NCBI GenBank assembly: GCA_903813345.2
Contig: CAIIXF020000004.1
Span: forward strand, 19,810,477 to 19,874,476
Direction: 5' to 3'
DNA: 64,000 nt
Source: Owenia fusiformis
Lineage: Eukaryota > Annelida > Polychaeta > Sabellida > Oweniidae
Part shown: positions 36,801-42,400 of the stretch, one piece after another
Layout: each line of letters begins with the position of its first letter
Numbering within the stretch: the first letter of the stretch is position 1
Translations under genes and position numbers: made by a program
Notes under the pieces: model-generated
The model's database searches: none
What the model saw: only the letters and a program-made list of their open reading frames with translations
What the model was told of the DNA's origin: nothing

Positions 36801-37872
36801 ACGAATGAGAATATAACATCGACTGTGTATTATGGAATGTTTTCTGCTTCATTATTTGTATTATTATTCATAAATTGAATTTGTACATTTAATATTTACG
36901 AACTGAATGTCAAATAACAATGGATATTGAATAAGTACTAGCCTTGGCATATTATTTTTGTTTTGTCGAATTTATTTTCGTAACAAAGTAATATGTTGTC
37001 GTGAAAGTGCAGATTTATTGTTCGTAAATATTGTCATTTGAATTCGTAAATTGCATACGAATATTCGTTTTTCATTGGTTCATTGAGATCACGTGATCAT
37101 TATTAAGGAGACATGGTCAAGTCATCACCATCCACTTACAAACACAACTTAAAGTATCTTGTCACGTGACCTATGCCTCGAGACTTGCAGTTTATATTCG
37201 TTAACACACATTTTGTATTCGTAAACTCACATATACATATATACATAAACATATATTAGTAACGTTTAATTTTGTTATTCACTAATGTACAAATACTTAT
37301 TTGCTTTCTGCAATAATTCATGGGTAATATGCAAGGTTATATTCGTAAAAATCCATTTCTTTGATAAAACAACAGGCAGCTTATTTGAAATTGATGAATT
37401 ATACGCGGTAGTTAGCGAACAATAAATTGTTAGTTACAAAATATTTCTTGTCCTTTCAAACTTAAATGTCCCCGATTTTAGGACCTATTTGTTCATTTGC
37501 TACATCATATACTTATTTGTAATTTAGGCATTTTATTTGTAAATGTTACATTAATATTCGTACAATGTATAAGGAACTTAATTACTTACGAATAATGAAG
37601 CAGTTATGACACTATACTATACTGTGAATCTGTAGATACTAATCGATTCATGGGATGCATCCAATATTCTTCGAATTATAACAATATACAAATTCTTCAT
37701 ATATAAGCTCATGATCATTTTTGTATTTATTTAGAAACCTGAATGGCCACGCACTCTCGTTTTCAAAGGACATTGTCTTGATGAACCTTGCCTGGTATTG
37801 CCTTGTAAACTGGACAAGAAAAGTGAAAAACAATTCAAGGCTACATATAAGAACATCACACGTGTAACATAA
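673..37872 (+). CDS. Giant secreted mucin-EGF protein, 23 inferred exons (5' partial)
   Basis: Join inferred from splice sites and phase: 673-868, 1094-1163, 2613-2768, 3168-3306, 3483-3696, 6481-6558, 6937-7119, 7761-7886, 8275-8350, 8559-8710, 8986-9210, 9760-9882, 10962-12263, 19838-20176, 20273-24316, 24409-26367, 26545-30015, 30109-34127, 34348-34549, 34757-35106, 35226-35288, 36079-36185, 37735-37872. Seen: consistent phases across all joins, about 5,910 codons, one apparent missing base near 34814. Domain order: ectodomain module, EGF exons, nine tandem EGFs, four mucin arrays, Cys-rich modules. Known: such Thr/Ser arrays are normally O-glycosylated and extended, and EGF repeats are extracellular. 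Inferred: a very long secreted or cell-surface adhesive or mucus-like protein. No transmembrane segment is visible before the stop. The N-terminus and signal peptide would lie upstream of the window. I cannot name an orthologue. Confidence 0.8.
1094..1163 (+). CDS. Exon 2: short ectodomain exon with amplified donor
   Basis: Acceptor TTTCTTTACAG, then 70 bases reading GACVGVTQSFVEPITVNTG and NARG, then donor GTAAGT. Phase 1 in and phase 2 out, which fits exon 1 before and exon 3 after (AT joins A to give Ile). The cysteine followed by a beta-strand-like T/V-rich stretch is where the family carries its second cysteine. Its 3' end and donor are the founding copy of the 51-bp array that follows. 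Reading past the donor meets TAA at once. Confidence 0.7.
1125..2340 (+). repeat. 51-bp minisatellite containing the exon 2 splice donor
   Basis: About 24 head-to-tail copies of a 51-bp unit. Each holds the last ~35 bases of exon 2 (ATCACTGTTAATACAGGCAA, then TGCTAGAGGAAT), the donor region and about 16 intron bases. About 15 copies keep GTAAGT; about seven have ATAAGT, which lacks the GT; one has GAAAGT and the last one GTTATG. Because 51 is divisible by three, long open frames appear on both strands, but they do not look like proteins. Confidence 0.92.
2613..2768 (+). CDS. Exon 3: ectodomain module, WTP segment
   Basis: Acceptor GATTTTAG, donor GTATGT, phase 2 in and phase 2 out. It encodes ITDIDTVSPQGLEK, then YYINITWTP, then FCFNAIDNIG. 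The pattern ixxIxTVSPxG ... vxWTPxxxQxGxxxFCFxAxxxxG is typical of the module begun in exon 1 (family memory). NIT is a possible N-glycosylation site. Confidence 0.8.
2811..3034. mobile_element. Short TIR element (MITE), TACAGGGTGTC ends
   Basis: Starts TACAGGGTGTCAAATAAA and ends with the inverted copy TTTATTTGACACCCTGTA; the arms continue imperfectly (TTTTTCCCC against GGGGAGAACA). The TA at each outer edge fits a TA target duplication, as in Tc1/mariner elements. 224 bp, no coding capacity. It lies in the intron between exons 3 and 4. Confidence 0.8.
3168..3306 (+). CDS. Exon 4: ectodomain module, CITFLVG segment
   Basis: Acceptor TATTTTAG, donor GTAAAT, phase 2 in and phase 0 out. It encodes LSSGQRCITFLVGTAPPEF, then SPPNGSIIQEWHNQFSIRV. 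The cysteine pairs by pattern with the FCF cysteine of exon 3 (inference). The exon continues the same module directly. Confidence 0.78.
3483..3696 (+). CDS. Exon 5: Arg-rich beta segment
   Basis: Acceptor ATATATCAG, donor GTAAGA, phase 0 in and phase 1 out. It encodes KPRRHRAFIRFFESRSEGV, then TRSSELVQWPSEAD, then WRRGYNYYITLDHG. The ending YxYYITLDxG joins directly to the VVxGxxGCG segment of exon 6. This looks like the family's second beta-rich module. Confidence 0.78.
3801..6171. mobile_element. 2.4-kb non-autonomous TIR element filling intron 5
   Basis: The ends are inverted copies: CCCTTATAAA at 3801 and TTTATAAGGG ending at 6171. The similarity runs inward for about 45 bases (AACCTTGAAAGTCCGAATTT against AAATTCGGACTTTCAAGGTT). 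Subterminal regions on both sides carry many AACCATT/GGTTGCA-type motifs. The interior has a run of 16 G at 4789-4804 and four direct copies of GGTTGAACAGCTAATTAAAA-like units near 4613-4690. No transposase frame is visible. It occupies most of the intron between exons 5 and 6. Confidence 0.82.
6481..6558 (+). CDS. Exon 6: GCG segment closing the ectodomain module
   Basis: Acceptor CTTTTCCAG, donor GTAAGT, phase 1 in and phase 1 out. It encodes GVVIGTVGCGADSPGIF, then NPTFWTFTA. The pattern GxVxGxxGCGxxSxxIxxxxFWTF is characteristic of the close of this module (family memory). The exon is only 26 residues long. Confidence 0.78.
6937..7119 (+). CDS. Exon 7: EGF-like domain plus Cys-rich tail
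   Basis: Acceptor ATATTTAG, donor GTGTGT, phase 1 to 1, 61 codons. It encodes DCSILNDCSGNGTCVADNLC, then CKCDFGFTKDDCSECEENRW, then CKPCLNCNNGHCSPKNG. This is a tenascin-type EGF followed by the half-domain CxxNRxGxxCxxCxxCxxGxC that recurs through the rest of the gene. The symmetric 1-1 phase allows duplication or skipping without a frame change. Confidence 0.85.
7271..7556. repeat. Two adjacent hairpins in intron 7
   Basis: Arms at 7271-7315 and 7361-7405 are inverted copies (GAATGATTTGAATTGTAGTA against TTGCACTTCAAATCATTC). A second pair at about 7461-7486 and 7532-7556 repeats CTGTATTGCTACTGA against TCAGTAGCAATACAG. The layout looks like a small non-autonomous element. Its edges are uncertain. 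Confidence 0.65.
7761..7886 (+). CDS. Exon 8: laminin/EGF-like half-domains
   Basis: Acceptor TTTCTGTAG, donor GTACGT, phase 1 to 1, 42 codons. It encodes GECICDEGWAGLICSFCAEG, then YVGPSCKRCPVCLNGGRCD. It continues the CxCxxGWxGxxC chain from exon 7. Confidence 0.85.
8275..8350 (+). CDS. Exon 9: split EGF, first half
   Basis: Acceptor CATGCTGTAG, donor GTAAGT, phase 1 in and phase 2 out. It encodes GGCICEINWKGERCESPTCS, then LYNECW. With exon 10 it makes one EGF split by a phase-2 intron, the only EGF in this gene that I see interrupted. The preceding 8050-8270 stretch is richer in GC than its surroundings but holds no exon I can support. Confidence 0.75.
8559..8710 (+). CDS. Exon 10: split EGF, second half
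   Basis: Acceptor CACACACAG, donor GTGAGT, phase 2 in and phase 1 out. It encodes NHGECIAPNECRCDEGF, then DCRLCMRDVPRFGTSCTSCQ, then CTHGTCNTHTG. The tail follows the recurrent CxxCxCxxGxC half-domain pattern. Confidence 0.85.
8986..9210 (+). CDS. Exon 11: EGF-like domains
   Basis: Acceptor TTGTGATAG, donor GTATAA, phase 1 to 1, 75 codons. It encodes GACTCQRGWVGPLCDEPDC, then HCSGHGKCVGPNRCECDERH, then CELCPACVNGGCDKITG. The fixed ending CxxITG/CNxITG marks exon ends in most of the later exons. Confidence 0.87.
9760..9882 (+). CDS. Exon 12: EGF-like half-domains
   Basis: Acceptor TCACACTAG, phase 1 to 1, 41 codons. It encodes GACVCEALWEGELCDKCIPN, then CLPCPKCDHGTCDLING. The donor GTTTGT is weaker than those of its neighbours. 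Confidence 0.8.
9905..10702 (+). mobile_element. 0.8-kb element with perfect 21-bp terminal inverted repeats, copy A
   Basis: The first 21 bases (CTATCACACCAAACTAGTTC plus T) are exactly inverted at 10682-10702. A third, internal copy of the end motif starts at 10292 (CTATCACACCAAACAAGTTG). The interior is rich in short GAACG/CGTTC words. No coding frame. It sits in the intron between exons 12 and 13 and is related in reverse orientation to the element at 18351-19176. Confidence 0.85.
10962..12263 (+). CDS. Exon 13: nine tandem EGFs, mucin linker, tenth EGF
   Basis: Acceptor GAACTGTAG, donor GTATGT, phase 1 to 1, 434 codons. A half-domain (GCTCGSGYVGPNCDET) is followed by nine EGF repeats of about 33 residues with the spacing CxxxxxCNxxGxCxxPxxCxCxxGYxGxDC. 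A Ser/Thr linker of about 50 residues comes next (STPFTSSTVDGLISSTV and on). A final EGF with the CKRCIRNRVGPNCIECPLC tail closes the exon. The linker is a short version of the mucin stretches in the later exons. Nine EGFs in one exon, against one or two in earlier exons, suggests expansion within the exon. Confidence 0.92.
13914..14056. repeat. 143-bp near-perfect palindrome
   Basis: The left arm at 13914-13974 (TTATGCACTTGGAGGTTTTG and on) is mirrored by the right arm ending at 14056 (CAAAACCTCCAATTGCATAA), with a short centre near 13980-13990. A related but more diverged hairpin is at 17187-17325. This is probably a foldback element in the 7.6-kb intron between exons 13 and 14. Confidence 0.85.
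14101..15655. mobile_element. Element with inverted arrays of TTTACACT / AGTGTAAA words
   Basis: The left part (14101-14290) has repeated TTTACACTCAGTTTACACTT. The right part (about 15290-15655) has many AAGTGTAAACTGAGTGTAAA, i.e. the reverse complement. The right part also holds a 172-bp direct repeat (AGCTCATTTGCAT at 15393 and 15565). About 1.0 kb of plain sequence lies between the arms. It looks like a non-autonomous element with repetitive subterminal motifs. Exact ends are uncertain. Confidence 0.65.
15972..16000. repeat. Short perfect palindrome
   Basis: AGCGGGCAGATATA is followed at once by its inverted copy TATATCTGCCCGCT. It is a lone hairpin just upstream of the large inverted repeat at 16023. 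Confidence 0.7.
16167..16304. repeat. CCTATG...CATAGG hairpin, copy 1
   Basis: ATCCTATGATTTATGAGTGA is mirrored on the right by the copy ending CATAGGAT. The tip reads GCACGAGTGAGCGAAGCGAG. It is the first of three relatives in the window (also 16601-16735 and 38976-39109). Confidence 0.8.
16601..16735. repeat. CCTATG...CATAGG hairpin, copy 2
   Basis: ATCCTATGG at the left and CCATAGGAT at the right; the arms carry ATATCACTTATATCCATGAG and its inverse. The tip is CGCGAGTGAGCGCAGCGAAT. Same architecture as copies 1 and 3, with different arm sequence. Confidence 0.8.
17187..17325. repeat. Diverged palindrome related to 13914-14056
   Basis: Left GTTATGTACTGGGAGGTTTT, right a partial inverse ending GTACATAAC. 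The arms share GGAGGTTTTGGATA with the palindrome at 13914 but mismatch more. Just downstream (about 17430-17480) are three direct GAAGCGGGAAGATATG-like units. Confidence 0.65.
18351..19176 (-). mobile_element. 0.8-kb element with CTATCACACC ends, copy B (inverted)
   Basis: Starts CTATCACACCAAACTAGTTC and ends GATCTAGTTTGGTGTGATAG. An internal inverted end motif lies near 18641-18658. Its reverse complement resembles the element at 9905-10702, including the GTCACTGCGTTCT stretch after the internal motif. So the two are the same family in opposite orientation, in two introns of one gene. Confidence 0.82.
19838..20176 (+). CDS. Exon 14: short mucin linker plus EGF and Cys-rich tail
   Basis: Acceptor AATTTCAG, donor GTAGAC, phase 1 to 1, 113 codons. 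It encodes GTCDCKSGYGGDLCQH, a Thr/Ser stretch with N-glycosylation sequons (NNSS), then an EGF (CSGHGYCVGPDVCKCHDGF) and the tail CKRCSKDRFGPTCSKCKDCE ending RCNEITG. It looks like a short, unexpanded version of the four mucin-EGF exons that follow. Confidence 0.9.
20273..24316 (+). CDS. Exon 15: mucin array 1 plus EGF tail
   Basis: Acceptor ATTTTAG, donor GTAAAC, phase 1 to 1, 1,348 codons. It opens GICDITTTKRV and carries about 80 imperfect copies of a 14-residue (42-bp) unit TTIDTSASKTSPGI. Blocks of variants (SESMTSPGM, SAPETSPGITENDT) repeat as higher-order groups, for example near 21480-21600 and 21960-22080. It ends with the EGF SCKNVNDCSGHGYCVGPEIC and the tail with RKDRFGPSCSKCKDCK. 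High Thr/Ser with Pro fits dense O-glycosylation. Long antisense frames here are a by-product of the repeat composition. Confidence 0.93.
24409..26367 (+). CDS. Exon 16: mucin array 2 plus EGF tail
   Basis: Acceptor AATTTTAG, donor GTAAAC, phase 1 to 1, 653 codons. It opens GRCDMITTTVNVM. The main array is a 28-residue (84-bp) unit alternating TTIDTGPTTASADI with STIDTSPSMTSANK, about 15 copies. A less regular Thr/Ser stretch leads into the EGF (NCSGHGYCVGPDMCKCHDGF) and Cys tail. The opening and closing parts match exons 15 and 17 closely, while the array differs. So the copies shared one ancestor exon and their arrays expanded separately. Confidence 0.93.
26368..26544 (+). other. Intron holding a relic of an exon 3' end
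   Basis: This intron is about twice as long as its sister introns (about 92-96 bp). At about 26412-26460 it carries GATTGCAAAGAGAGAAGGTG followed by CAATGAGTTAACAAG, a copy of the last bases of the mucin-EGF exons and their donor, with the donor GT mutated in AACAAGTAC. The remainder copies the sister intron. It looks like the scar of an unequal crossover or partial exon-unit duplication. Confidence 0.8.
26545..30015 (+). CDS. Exon 17: mucin array 3, N-glycosylation sequon array, EGF tail
   Basis: Acceptor GATTTTAG, donor GTAAAC, phase 1 to 1, 1,157 codons. It opens GRCDIITTTTNVM. From about 27500 to 29360 it has the most uniform array in the gene: TTIDTNASTTSAGI or the SPGI variant, 14 residues (42 bp), about 45 units. 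About 40 of these contain NAS, a potential N-glycosylation sequon that the sister arrays lack. A marker variant (TTMDTGASTTSSGIS) recurs 714 bp apart at about 28031 and 28745, which is 17 units, so recent block duplication is likely. It ends with the EGF and tail (CNNVNDCSGHGYC, RKNRFGPSCSKC). Confidence 0.93.
30109..34127 (+). CDS. Exon 18: mucin array 4 ending in a CCGC module
   Basis: Acceptor AATTTTAG, donor GTGATT, phase 1 in and phase 0 out. It opens GRCDIITTTTDVMD. First array (about 30690-32050): 16-residue (48-bp) unit RSSTPNDVTTIDHDNS. A mixed middle part follows (GSTTSNLRTTIDIGNSRP). Second array (about 32820-33900): 14-residue (42-bp) unit STDTVGSTTSTNKI. Unlike its sisters it lacks the EGF end and instead closes with GSCQFGMPPCLRFYRKKCCG and CRFKFANPDKDG. 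That module returns alone in exon 22. Confidence 0.9.
34348..34549 (+). CDS. Exon 19: PE-x-VLARGYC module
   Basis: Acceptor GTTTATAG, donor GTGAGT, phase 0 in and phase 1 out. It encodes QHGYPEIVLARGYCSNETC, LRTPCNYDRELKAIYD, then CVMNETCFHGRCIDG. The first half is mirrored by the terminal exon (37735-37872). NETC occurs twice as a possible N-glycosylation site. Confidence 0.8.
34757..35106 (+). CDS. Exon 20: Cys-rich exon with an apparent 1-base frameshift
   Basis: Acceptor AATGTTTAG, donor GTAAGA. Before about 34814 the sensible frame reads SWLRNGYCLDPSFESSCP, resembling LARGYCSNETC of exon 19. After it, another frame reads DGLFPCYPYTYGAVFNAS, then GKCKCTQKWKGQSCNEP, an EGF half-domain and CFPCPDCNHGRCDPITG. 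The second frame has a TGA at 34800-34802, and the first runs on into a nonsense sequence, so neither frame alone encodes the exon. One base appears to be missing between TGTCC and GATGGG. It could be an assembly error or a disabling mutation; a hidden mini-intron is unlikely. Confidence 0.7.
35226..35288 (+). CDS. Exon 21: short EGF half-domain
   Basis: Acceptor TTGTCAAG, donor GTAATA, phase 1 to 1, 21 codons. It encodes GDCLCDHGWFGDVCTEKI. This CxCxxGWxGxxC half completes the domain begun at the end of exon 20, in the same way that exons 8 and 9 continue exon 7. Confidence 0.8.
36079..36185 (+). CDS. Exon 22: second CCGC module
   Basis: Acceptor TTGCTTTCAG, donor GTATAT, phase 1 in and phase 0 out. 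It encodes SCTRGMPRCNRLWRNKCCGC and QRMFADPKNNG. It aligns with the end of exon 18 (GMPxC, KCCGC, FAxP, then G) and uses the same phase-0 donor position. The pair exon 22 plus exon 23 is therefore a duplicate of the exon 18 end plus exon 19. Confidence 0.8.
36844..37603. mobile_element. 0.76-kb TIR element in the last intron
   Basis: CTGCTTCATTATTTGTA at 36844 is inverted as TACGAATAATGAAGCAG ending at 37603. The interior is full of TTCGTAAAT/ATTTACGAA words in both orientations. No coding frame. Probably a non-autonomous element. Confidence 0.7.
37735..37872 (+). CDS. Exon 23: terminal exon with stop
   Basis: Acceptor TATTTATTTAG, phase 0 in, 45 codons then TAA at 37870-37872. It encodes KPEWPRTLVFKGHCLDEPC, then LVLPCKLDKKSEKQF, matching PEIVLARGYCSNETCLRTPC of exon 19 (PE, VL or LV, G-Y/H-C, then CL and PC). 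Exon 19 continues to further Cys-rich sequence, whereas this copy stops early. There is no membrane anchor before the stop, so secretion is inferred. The exon is too short to stand out as an open frame. Confidence 0.75.
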   Translation, partial: KPEWPRTLVFKGHCLDEPCLVLPCKLDKKSEKQFKATYKNITRVT

Positions 37873-38079
37873 CATATTTCACACCTATTTGTGTCAGCCA
37901 CAGAATGCAGAATAGCTGCCTTATAACACTGGAAGTCAAAGATCGTCTGACCATTCATAAGCTCACCCGTCTAACTAACATTCTCATCAACGACTCGCCA
38001 AAATGGTTGGTCATTATTACGACATGAAGTTGTGTGTCTACGGTTTTGGGGTTTAGGAAATTAGTAATGATTTGAGACA

Positions 38080-38085
38080 AATAAA
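38080..38085 (+). terminator. Poly(A) signal AATAAA of the giant gene
   Basis: AATAAA about 208 bases after the stop at 37872, followed by TTATTTCTTGTC. Its position supports exon 23 as the true 3' end. Hexamers of this kind are common in AT-rich DNA, so this is suggestive only. Confidence 0.5.
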
Positions 38086-38975
38086 GTTATTTCTTGTCAT
38101 TATACGTGCCTTCTCTTCCAGTGTTTAATAGAGAACCAGCATATTGATCATGATACACGTCACACAACCAAGGGAAAATAAAAAGTTTAATTAGTAACTT
38201 CTCGAAAAACTGAAATTGGATAATTTCCTGGGTGTTCAGAAAGTAGCATTACTGGTGTTACTATTTCATACACTACACCATTCGCTACCCACCATTCTTA
38301 CATGTACAGTTTAATGTATTAATTGTTATTAGAAGTGTAGTCTGGAACATTTCATTCTATGGTTCTATGGTAACGTAACAAAAGTACCAAGGGCAACATT
38401 CATATTCAACAAAGCATCCTCAAAAACTTAACATTTCTGTCTTCCACATATATAACATGAGAAATAAAAAAAGTAAAAATAGCACTACATACCGCGTACC
38501 CCTCTGAAGGCTGAATATTTGGCACATTTGGAAAAGTTCATTTTCAGTCGGAACTTTTTGATTTAACCATGATCAAACGTTGCCATGGTTACCTGGGTAA
38601 TGTGATACTAATATTGTGTCTATAGAAATTGATTGCGAGCAAATAACAGGCGAGAGCCATTATAGAATTTTTTATCATTGTAAGAATATTACAATTTTAT
38701 ATTTTGTGCCTAAAATGCTGTAAAATTGACACTAAAATGGCGGCTATTTTTAAACACGCAACCATTTTGAAAATCGGCCTTCGAGCAGAACTTGTACTCC
38801 CATGGGACATGCATATAAAATATCTACAATATTGGTCCAACGGTATTCGAGTTTAAACCCGGACGGACGGAGCCATTCTTTATATCCCCGAACTTTGTTC
38901 AATGAGATAATTATCACTCAATACGGGATTGATATTCTCTGAATGTTTTTCAAATGAAGTATGAATTTATAAGAT
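38086..38975. other. Intergenic, nothing recognised
   Basis: About 0.9 kb of AT-rich sequence downstream of the giant gene. I see no exon, RNA gene or clear repeat. Confidence 0.5.
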
Positions 38976-39109
38976 ATCCTATGATTTTGAGGAATATTAT
39001 TTTTATCTACGAGGTGATATTGATATCTGCACGAGAGAGCGAAGCGAACGAGTGCATTTATCAATATCACCGAGTAGATTAAAATGATATTCTGAAAAAA
39101 TCATAGGAT
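38976..39109. repeat. CCTATG...CATAGG hairpin, copy 3
   Basis: ATCCTATGATTTTGAGGAAT is mirrored by an arm ending CATAGGAT. The tip is GCACGAGAGAGCGAAGCGAA. Same plan as the hairpins at 16167 and 16601, but outside the giant gene. Confidence 0.8.
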
Positions 39110-39118
39110 GATCTTATT

Positions 39119-39412
39119 ATCCTACACTTACAAGGAGTGTATTAAATGTATAATATCATTGCAAAATGAATTCCATGCCAAATAGAGTCAATTTGGCGGG
39201 AAATCAACAAGCGGAGTATATCGTCAGAATATCCTCCGCATGTATTGGGTTTTCCGGAGTATATCGTCACGATATCCTCCGCCCGGAGTATATCGTCACG
39301 ATATCCTCCGCCCGGATTATATCGTTACGATATCCTCCGGATATACATTTTCCCAATAAATATCAAATTTATTTTTAATGTTATTATACATTTAGTACAC
39401 TAAGTGTAGGAT
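39119..39412. mobile_element. 0.29-kb TIR element with internal CGGAGTATATCG palindromes
   Basis: Begins ATCCTACACTTACAAGGAGT and ends with an imperfect inverse (ACACTAAGTGTAGGAT); the arms are about 40 bp. The centre carries four tandem palindromic units of the type CGGAGTATATCGTCACGATA followed by TCCTCCG. The 67-bp satellite begins right at its right edge. Confidence 0.75.
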
Positions 39413-42400
39413 AAATGGCAATATGTGCAATCATCCTATTGATACAGCATTGGGATGTTAAACTACAAATGAAGTATAAAGATGGCAATATGTCCAATCA
39501 TCCTATTGATACAGCATTGGGAGGTTAAACTACAAATTAAGTATGAAGATGGGCAATCATCCTATTGATGCAGCATTGGGAGGTTAAACTACAAATGAAG
39601 TATAAAGATGGCAATATGTGGAATCATCCTATTGTTACAGCATTGGGAGGTTAAACTACAAATGAAGTATAAAGATGGCAATATGTCCAATTATCCTATT
39701 GATACAGCATTGGGAGGTTAAACTGCAAATGAAGTATAAAGATGGCAATATGTCCAATCATCCTATTGATACAGCATTGGGAGGTTAACCTACAAATGAA
39801 GTATAAAGATGGCAATATCTGCAATCATCCTATTGATACAGCATTGGGAGGTTAAACTACAAATGAAGTATAAAGATGGCAATATCTGCAATCATCCTAT
39901 TGATACAGCATCGGGAGGTTAACCTACAAAGGAAGTATAAAGATGGCAAATATGTCCAATCATCCTATTGATACAGCATTGGGAGGTTAAACTACAAATG
40001 AAGTATAAAGATGGCAATATGTGCAATCATCCTATTGATACAGCATTGGGAGGTTAAACTACAAATGAAGTATAAAGATGGCAATATGTGCAATCATCCT
40101 ATTGATACAGCATTGGGAGGTTAAACTACAAATGAAGTATAAAGATGGCAATATGTGCAATCATCCTATTGATACAGCATTGGGAAGTTAAACTACAAAT
40201 GAAGTATAAAGATGGCAATATCTGCAATCATCCTATTGATACAGCATTGGGAGGTTAAACTACAAATGAAGTATAAAGATGGCAATATGTGCAATCATCC
40301 TATTGATACAGCATTGGGAAGTTAAACTACAAATGAAGTATAAAGATGGCAATATCTGCAATCATCCTATTGATACAGCATTGGGAGGTTAAACTACAAA
40401 TGAAGTATAAAGATGGCAATATTTCGAATCATCCTATTGTTACAGCATTGGGAGGTTAAACTACGAATAGAGTATAAAGATGGCAATATGTGCAATCATC
40501 CTATTGTTACAGCATTGGGAGGTTAAACTACAAATGAAGTATAAAGATGGCAATATGTGCAATCATCCTATTGATACAGTATTGGGAGGTTAAACTACAA
40601 ATGAAGTATAAAGATGGCAATATGTGCAATCATCCTATTGATACAGCATTGAGGGTTTAGACTGCAAATGAAGTATAAAGATGGCAATATGTGCAATCAT
40701 CCTATTGATATAGCAATGGGAGGTTAAACTGCGAATGAAGTATAAAGATGGCAATATGTCCAATCATCCTATTGATATAGCAATGGGAGGTTAAACTACA
40801 AATGAAGTATATAGGTTGCATTATGTCGAATCATCTTATTGATGCAGCATTGGGAGGTTAAACTACGAATGAAGTATAAAGATGGCAATATGTGCAAGCA
40901 TCCTATTGATGCAGCATTGGGAGGTTAAACTACAAATGAAGTATAAAGATGGCAATATGTGGAATCATCCTATTGATATAGCAATGGGAGGTTAAACTAC
41001 GAATGAATTATAAAGATGACAATATGTGCAATCATCCTATTGATGCAGCATCGGGAGGTTAAACTACAAATGAAGTATAAAGATGGCAATATGTGCAATC
41101 ATCCTATTGATATAGCAATGGGAGGTTAAACTACAAATGAAGTATATAGGTTGCATTATGTCGAATCATCTTATTGATGCAGCATCGGGAGGTTAAACTA
41201 CAAATGAAGTATAAAGATGGCAATATGTGAAATCATCCTATTGATATAGCAATGGGAGGTTAAACTACAAATGAAGTATAAAGATGGCAATATTTCGAAT
41301 CATCCTATTGTTACAGCAATGGGAGGTTAAACTACGAATGAAGTATAAAGATGGCAATATGTCCAATCATCCTATTGATGCAGCATTGGGAGGTTAAACT
41401 ACAAATGAAGCATAAAGATGGCAATATGTGAAATCATCCTATTGATATAGCAATGGGAGGTTAAACTACAAATGAAGTATAAAGATGGCAATATTTCGAA
41501 TCATCCTATTGTTATAGCAATGGGTTGTTAAACTTCGAATGAAGTATAAAGATGGCAATATCTGCAATCATCCTATTGATACAGCATTGGGAGGTTAAAC
41601 TACAAATGAAGTATAAAGATGGCAATATGTGTAATCATCCTATTGTTACAGCATCGGGAGGTTAAACTACAAATGAAGTATAAAGATGGCAATATGTCCA
41701 ATCATCCTATTGATGCAGCATTGGGAGGTTAAACTATAAATGAAGTATAAAGATGGCAATATGTGCAATCATCCTATTGATACAGCATTGGGAGGTTAAA
41801 CTACAAATGCAGTATAGAGATGGCAATATGTGCAATCATCCTATTGATACAGTATTGGGAGGTTAAACTACAAATGAAGTATAAAGATGGCAATATGTGC
41901 AATCATCCTATTGATACAGCATTGGGAGGTTAAACTACAAATGAAGTATGAAGATGGGCAATCATCCTATTGATGCAGCATTGGGAGGTTAAACTACAAA
42001 TGAAGTATAAAGATGGCAATATGTGGAATCATCCTATTGTTACAGCATTGGGAGGTTAAACTACAAATGAAGTATAAAGATGGCAATATGTCCAATCATC
42101 CTATTGATGCAGCATTGGGAGGTTAAACTACAAATGAAGTATAAAGATGGCAATATGTGCAATCATCCTATTGTAACAGCATTGGGAGGTTAAACTACAA
42201 ATGAAGTATAAAGATGGCAATATGTGCAATTATCCTATTGATATAGCATTGGGAGGTTAAACTACAAATGAAGTATAAAGATGGCAATATGTGCAATCAT
42301 CCTATTGTTACAGCATTGAGGGTTTAAACTACAAATGAAGTATAAAGATGGCAATATGTGCAATCATCCTATTGATACAGCATTGGGAGGTTGAACTACG

